This document shows, one piece after another, positions 36,335 to 42,241 of a stretch of 42,241 nucleotides of DNA. Under the pieces are notes generated by a model. It had not been told where the DNA came from and made no database searches. It was given only the letters and a program-made list of their open reading frames with translations. Source of the DNA: Setaria digitata. Lineage: Eukaryota; Nematoda; Chromadorea; Rhabditida; Setariidae. Both the position numbers and the translations under genes were made by a program. Every line of letters begins with the position of its first letter. Within the stretch, counting starts at the first letter, position 1. Where the stretch lies: the NCBI GenBank assembly GCA_003640385.1, contig RCAB01000520.1, positions 1 through 42,241 on the forward strand. Reading direction: 5' to 3'.

Positions 36335-36435
36335 GAACCACCCATTCAATTTTTCGGGTTGCTCCCCCGCCTCCTCATCTCCCGATACTTCGACAGGTCA
36401 CTCCTCTACCTGCGCGATTAGCCACACCTTAATTG
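36335..36435. other. GC-rich patch, unassigned
   Basis: About 100 bases with runs such as GCTCCCCCGCCTCCTC and TCTACCTGCGCGATTAGCC stand out in AT-rich surroundings. No coding frame or RNA fold is recognised. It sits exactly between two different tandem repeat arrays. Confidence 0.3.
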
Positions 36436-36460
36436 TGTCCTTTTATTAGCTCCAAATTAA

Positions 36461-36835
36461 TGAAAAATTAATTGCCAACTGAAAAATTCCCAAATATTTA
36501 TTTCACATTATCCACTTAATCAATTAATTAATTAAGTTTGTTAATTGTCGTTAATATCTGTTAATTGATTCTGTGAATAAATAATTATTCAGTTGAATAA
36601 TTCCGAATAGAAAAAGAAAAAGAAAGTGATAATAATGCGCTTTTTGTCAGCTTGAAATAAACGAAGAATTGATTGCCAATCAAAATTTTCCAAATGTTTA
36701 TTTCATATTATTCACTTAATCAACTAATTCATAATTGAACTGATTACCTGCTGTTAACTGTTAACTCCTGTCAATTGATCACATGGATAAATAATTATTC
36801 AATCAATTAATTCTGAGTGGAAAAAGAAATAATAG
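36461..36835. repeat. degenerate tandem duplication, period about 202 bases
   Basis: Copy A (36461-36640) and copy B (36662-36835) share, in order, GATTGCCAA/AATTGCCAA, AAATATTTATTTCA/AAATGTTTATTTCA, TTCACTTAATCAA/TCCACTTAATCAA, GTTAATTG/GTTAACTG words, ATAAATAATTATTCA and GAATAGAAAAAGAAA/GAGTGGAAAAAGAAA. The colinear matches with many substitutions indicate an old segmental duplication. Confidence 0.7.
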
Positions 36836-39630
36836 CACGAAGGCTGCCAAATTGAGAAATTAAATGAATTTTCGTAACGATAAATTAATTGTTTCAAAAT
36901 TAAAAAATTAAATGATAGCTTATCAGCAACGGTATTTTAAAATGCTAAGCTTTTCAAGTTACTTTAATTGAAATAAAAGCATGCTATCTTTGTTTGATCA
37001 AAATTACAGTTCAATAAATTGTACTTTGCCCTCTCTGCATGTTGCATTTTGAGCAAAATTAGAAATAGAATTTCGTTTTAAATTATTTAGTTTTTTAATT
37101 CTTTTTAAATTATTATTTTTTCTGATAAAATTTATTTTACAATTTCCATTCTTTCAACTGCATTATTTACTAAAAAAGAAAAAAAAACGAATAAATAGCA
37201 AGAAATTCTTAAAGATTTATTCGAGAAAAGCACTGAAACATCAAGAATATGTATTTTTTTTAATATCGAATTGGCCATTCAGATTTCAATTTTAAAAAAA
37301 GATGCCTTCCAAAATGTTACTGCTAAATCGCATGGTTATCAAAAACATAAATTTCATTATCACAATTGCCAACTGAAATTGATGTTATCAGCCACCAGTC
37401 ATGTTTATTATTACCAGCGATATAAACTCAGTTAATAATCCTTTTCGTGTGCAAATAAAAATGAGACATTGCTTTAAAAATTTGCTCCTTGGAAATGGTC
37501 GACTTTTTTTTATATTTTAGTCTTCAGCCTCTTCCAATTACATCTTTAATTTACTTAGATCAAGCAAATGCATAATTAGTATTTTGATCAATTCTGATAA
37601 AGTTTTGCAATAGTCTTCAAAAAAAAGAAGCATTTTATCAAAAAAAATTTTTCAAATTTCATTATTATCTAAATTTAATTTTGATAAAGGACAGTTGCAA
37701 TTGTTATTAATTATCAGTTGTGCTCAATGTTATCAGTGATATAAATTCAATAGATCAGATTCACCAATTCTCGATTGGTTGTATTAGTTTTAACAATGCA
37801 TGCTAATCTAATTAAAAGCAAGAATTAATATTTTCTGCTCATTATCATCTTTCCAATCATTTCATTTGCTACTGATCCACACATGTGACACTTTCGTTTT
37901 CTCTTCCTTTCTTTTTTCCTTTTTTTTTAATTTTAGACTTGGCGACATCTTTCATGTGACCTTTTCTAGATTGTCCTCATATGACCTTTAAAATATACTG
38001 TTTTACTGTACCATTCCCTAGAAGCATCTGCCTATTTTACGTTTCGCTTCTGTGACCGGAAATATTATGAGTGTTTCGATTTTGTCTATATATACCATTT
38101 CTACAGTATGCTAAAATAATTAATTTTTATAAGCAATTTAATTGCCACCTGCGAAAATACCTATATATAATATAAGAAAATGGGGAATAGGAATTTTTTC
38201 TCTCATTTATCAAAGAAAAAAAGAAACATATTTAAATACTACCTGTAAAAATACCTGTAGTAATAAAATAATATAAATTTAAAAAGCAGTGAAAGAATGC
38301 TTTTTGGAAAAAAACAACATGTGGAGAAAAAAAAAAAACAAAAGACTACTCTTTTATTTATCACTGAGAATTACTGATTAAGAGGTAATTAAAATAAACT
38401 GAGATAAGTTATGATTAGCTGTGTCGTTGCCAAATGTTACTCTTATCAGCGTACGAAATGCAGTAATTTGTTCTTATCAGATTAAATTTTCTTTGCAAGG
38501 TAATTTTGAGAGAAAAGAAAGATCATGAAAGAGTACAAATTTTAATTGAACCTTTAAACAGTTGAGGCCATGAACTTTACCATTTTAGCAAGGCAAATAC
38601 TGCAATTCCACTTATAATATTCGAGATACGTACAATTTACGCTAACATCAAATGATTCAAATGATCCTATTATTATTATAGAAGAGGAAGCTTAGGAATA
38701 ATTTCGATAAATTGATAATATCAATTTTCATGTCACCAATTAGTGCTCGTTTAATTTTTTCTTTTTTTTCTTTGGAAATTTAACTAACAATTAAATACAC
38801 TTATGTTTACGTACCACGCAGATGTTTCTTACGTTAAAGTTATCTACAAAGTCATCACGTGAAATTCACGTAAAGTATGTGCATACTTCAACTTTTTTTT
38901 CGTTTTTTCCTTATTTAAAAGGAAGAAATTTTTGATGGATAAAAAAAAAATTACTACCACTTATCAAACAACTTCTGATTTAAAATTTGGAAAAAAAAAG
39001 AACTATATATAATGAACTGAAGTTCATTGCCAGAACGCAACAAAAAGAAATGAAAAATGATTGAAAAGATGAAAAAAAAAATTATAGTTTGACCTCGAAA
39101 TTAAAAAATAAAAAAGAATTCGGAACGAGATAAATGTTATCAAATTGTTCAAAACATTTATCTGGAAATCAATTCAAAAAAGAAAATTGGTAAAGTTTTT
39201 TTCAAAAAAAAAAAATACTTGATAAATTTTACTCCATTCTTTTTTCTCGCTTTTTTGTTTTAGTGAAGATCTTATCAGTTATTTGTAGTAGCAATGAAGT
39301 TTTAATCGTAGTTGGAGAGAGAAATAGAGAAGAAAAAAGTTGAATTTTTTGAAATCTCGTCATAAACTTTTCCTGAAATTTTTTTTATTTATGTCAGTAA
39401 AGTTATTAGAATGATGAAGCATTTCACATTCATACATTTATTTATAAAATTCGAAATTTTATGACAAATTTTCCTGAGTGAGAAATTTTGATTTTTTGAT
39501 AATTTTTTATCGCAAAGAAAAATATCTGAAAAAAAACCTTTTATGTTTAAACGAAATTGCTTATTAATATATACATAAAAAAGAAAGATTGACAAGACAG
39601 ACTAAAAAGAAAGACTAGATTTTCTTCTAG
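36836..39630. other. AT-rich non-coding DNA with GATA words
   Basis: No coding exon is recognised. TTATCA/TGATAA words occur repeatedly (for example near 37385, 37728, 38445, 38477, 39273). Two loosely similar stretches around 37370-37440 and 37690-37760 (GTTATCAGCC and AATGTTATCAGT followed by GATATAAAYTCA) suggest another decayed duplication. Confidence 0.5.
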
Positions 39631-40060
39631 ATAATTTTATATATAATTTCTAAACATGATTTATATCACTATCAGCTTATCAGTCCTAAGCATGAATTTA
39701 CACTATCATTATCAGTTCTCTCTTTTATTCATTATTTAAGTGGAATCAATGATTAATATGTAGCAAAAATTTTTTTTCAGATAATTTTTAATGTACTTTC
39801 TAAATTGGTCTTACAAGCCTATCATTACTAAGCTTATCGCCGATTATTTATCAGCTTTTCAACGAATAAATTATACTGCCTACCAGGAAGTGCCAGATCA
39901 CCTCTACTAAATTGTTTTAGAATCGTTTATTAATATCTGAAAAAAGCTTTTTTTTCACATCATTTTTTTGTGTTAATTTCTAAACAAGTATTTTATTATC
40001 ACTGTTAGTCTTATCATTACTAATCTTATCATCGATTATTTTTTACCGTTCTTTCTTTTT
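39631..40060. repeat. degenerate three-copy tandem repeat, period about 150-175 bases, rich in TTATCA
   Basis: Blocks starting at about 39631, 39779 and 39955 share AGATAATTTT/ACATCATTTT, then TTTCTAAA, then one or more TTATCA words (CTTATCAGTCC; CTATCATTACTAAGCTTATCG; CTTATCATTACTAATCTTATCA), then TTTATTnA and ATTATACTGC/ATTTTATTACTGC. The copies are strongly diverged. Confidence 0.55.
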
Positions 40061-42139
40061 ATTGAATATAATTTTATTACTGCTTGATTAGTTAATGCTA
40101 CGTCACATGAAAATATCACTAGAATAGAATAAATGGCGCAATAATTAATTGCTATGATGTGAAGAAGAGCGAAAAATGGTGAATGAAATTAATTTATTCA
40201 AAAATAATAATAATAATATTAATAATTAAAGAAAAAAAAAAGTTTACAGAAAAATTTTTTCCATTACAATTTCGTAAATTGTCATCATCAAATTAGTTAC
40301 AACTTTCTCTTTTCTTCTCCTTTTTTTTTTTCTTTACCTTTTTGTACTTTTCGTTTTCTTCCCTTTTCCAGTTTTTTTCTGCTCTTTTTGCTATGCCTAA
40401 TGAATGAATGAATGATTTTTTCTCTTTTTTAATTACAATATTTACATCTTTTCCTAATTATACTTTGCATAATTTATGACAAATGGTATAACAAATATAT
40501 ATTTTGCTCATTTAAGTCATTATCATCCATCTATCATCTATAATGTCTGGTTAGTTTCAAATTATAATTTAAAAATACTCGAGACTTACACAGTATCATC
40601 ATATCATAACATCATAGTACCTTATCATTATCGACTGATAAGAATTACAAAAATACACCATTTAATATATTTTAAATGATTGCTCATGATCTGCTGTTAT
40701 GAAATGTTTCTAGAAACATTTTTATTACTGTTTTTTTTTTTCATTCTGTTTCATTTTTTGACAATTACCTGAAATTTTTTTGTTTTTTTTTGCTCTAAGC
40801 ATTACTTTTTAGCATAATTAAAAACATTTAAAATAATTTAAATCATAATTTGAAAGTGAAATTTTCATTAAAAGTAATGGAAACAAGAAAAAAGAAATAA
40901 TAATAATAAATTGTTGAATTTCAACAAAAAACCTGTTGGAATTATTTTGGAAAAATGTGAGAAAAAACACACACACACACTATTAAATGCTAAAAACATT
41001 TCATTTTCTTTTCTTTTTCTTTCGTTTTTTTTCTTTTTTCTTTTTTTTTTTTAAAATTGACAAAGAGTTGAAAAAATAAAGAATTATGCCGAAACGACCA
41101 TGAAATTTGTCCTTGCTAGTTAAATTTTTGGCGAATTGCCCGCTGGATGTTTGTCATCGTTCACGTGTCCTTGGTGTCACCATAGATTTCATGCATTTAT
41201 TTCGAATCATCGAAAGGGAAGCAAATTTTCAATTTTAATTTCCTTTCATTTTTTCTTTTTGAAATTAAAAAAAAAAAAAGAAGAAAAGGAGAAGAAAGAG
41301 GAGAGAAAAAGGAGAAAATAAAGAGGGGAATTTAAAAAAAAAATTATCATAATAGATATTACTTTACGGATGATGTATGAGTGAGAGCTAGTAATTAAAG
41401 AATAATAATAATTAAGCAAAGCAATTAAATAATATTAAGGAAAAATGGAGAATTTTCAGCGCAATAAGCTACCGTTATTATCAAATTATTGTTTAATTTC
41501 GTTTTTTTTTTTTTCCTATCATAACGTAGAAATTTTTAATCATTAAATTTCATCTGTAAAATGATTAGTTATCATTTTATATATGAATCTTCCAGCTATG
41601 CTAGCACTTGTTAATTTTCTCACTATCTCCATCAAATATTTCTACGATATCGAAATATTTCTCTTAAAAAACTAAAGAAAAAACGTCGAACATTTAAGTT
41701 AATGAGCTGTAATGAAGTGAAGCGAAATTTTGAAACGATCAAATGAAAGTGGATAGGTTTTCACTAATCTCTGAAATTTATCCTAAATAGTAATTATAAC
41801 GCTAGTTCGAAATGTTTATTTGCATAAAAAACACTGAAAATTAAAAAGGATAGTCACTGATCACCTCTTTTTATTACAAAATTTCATTTATTTGCTAGCA
41901 ATTCGAAATCATTTCAACAATTATAGCATTTCCACTATCAGATATATTAAATTAGTACATATAACTGAATATCTGGATAGAATTCGCCAGAAATCCATAC
42001 TTTCCCAGGCTCAGCTAAAGAAGAAAAGAATATTGGTCAAATGATTTGTAGCCTTCTAATTGGATTTAATTATTCATTAACATTAAGAACAGTAGCAAAA
42101 TCGATTAATGAAATGTGGTTCTGGATTTAATACAACATG
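40061..42139. other. AT-rich non-coding DNA
   Basis: No supported gene. It includes a CA run at about 40967-40980, long pyrimidine/purine tracts (40991-41052; 41266-41330) and a slightly GC-richer stretch at 41085-41220 with a 61-codon frame containing CPWCHHRFHAF. The Cys/His spacing does not match a classical zinc finger and the frame runs into a poly-Lys/Glu tail, so it is not called a gene. Confidence 0.5.
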
Positions 42140-42241
42140 CTACTCTTTTTTTCAGATCAGGAATATATATATGCCTGATCTATTATATTATCGATTTACA
42201 TTTATTATTATATATATGTTTATTATTATTATTATATATAT
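42140..42241. repeat. TA/TTA simple-sequence at the right edge
   Basis: Alternating TATATA and TTATTA runs cut by the window end. Confidence 0.7.

Noticed and set aside
32088..38080. Similar words around 32088/32612 and 38047/38064 (TTCTGTGAC, ATTATGAGT-TTCGAT)
   Set aside because: The matches are short, not colinear over a longer stretch, and could be chance in AT-rich DNA.
41136..41321. Frame with CPWCHHRFH suggestive of a zinc finger
   Set aside because: Cys/His spacing does not fit C2H2 or related fingers, there are no splice sites of quality around it, and the tail is a simple Lys/Glu repeat.
1..42241. CRISPR arrays, bacterial operons, integrons or phage
   Set aside because: The window is eukaryotic with spliced genes; none of the repeats has the direct-repeat/spacer regularity of a CRISPR array.

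Overview
The window is nuclear DNA of a nematode, most likely a parasitic clade III worm of the filarial/spirurid type; no species is claimed. The reasons are a cuticle collagen with nematode-specific architecture, small exons split by 50-1200 base introns that end in TTTTCAG/TTTTAG, candidate spliced-leader acceptors just before start codons, an A+T content of roughly 70 percent, and many poly-A/T tracts. The supplied sequence contains one N, at 11205. All gene models were assembled by hand from splice signals, reading frame and family resemblance, without transcript data.

Four protein-coding genes are supported. (1) A cuticle collagen on the plus strand, 5834-8732, seven exons and 373 residues, with N-terminal membrane anchor, Lys-Arg processing site, Gly-X-Y domains and three cysteine clusters; one intron appears to be of the GC-AG type. 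(2) An NDRG-family alpha/beta-hydrolase-fold protein on the plus strand, 13083-18202, eleven exons and about 345 residues, with a second possible first exon at 13245-13339. (3) A SCAF4/SCAF8-type RNA polymerase II CTD-binding protein on the plus strand, 22350-31460, 23 exons and about 1068 residues, with a CID, a Gln tract, an Arg-rich region, an RRM and a Pro-rich C-terminus. (4) A small secreted protein on the minus strand, 35477-34040, two exons and 104 residues, with signal peptide and poly-Asn tract, ending in Arg-Ile-Arg-Gly; I do not recognise it. A 196-codon minus-strand ORF at 19479-20069 is listed as hypothetical.

Layout: 1-5.8 kb is AT-rich non-coding DNA with low-complexity tracts, nested inverted repeats and a three-copy degenerate repeat upstream of the collagen gene. 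8.7-13.1 kb is non-coding and holds a near-identical tandem duplication around the N. 13.1-18.4 kb is the NDRG gene. 18.45-19.06 kb is an unusually GC-rich block that may be a decayed retroposon or other transferred element. 19.1-22.3 kb is intergenic. 22.3-32.1 kb is the SCAF-like gene with a foldback element in its first intron. 32.2-34.0 kb is microsatellite and AT-rich spacer. 34.0-35.5 kb is the small secreted gene. 35.9-42.2 kb is gene-poor and carries three different degenerate tandem repeat families and many GATA-type motifs.

The four genes have unrelated roles (extracellular matrix, an NDRG scaffold protein, co-transcriptional RNA processing, a secreted peptide), and there is no sign of an operon: the spaces between them are 3-4.4 kb. 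I see no convincing novel multi-gene system. The most interesting items are the unrecognised secreted gene, the GC-AG collagen intron, the GC-rich element at 18.5 kb and the undescribed degenerate repeats.
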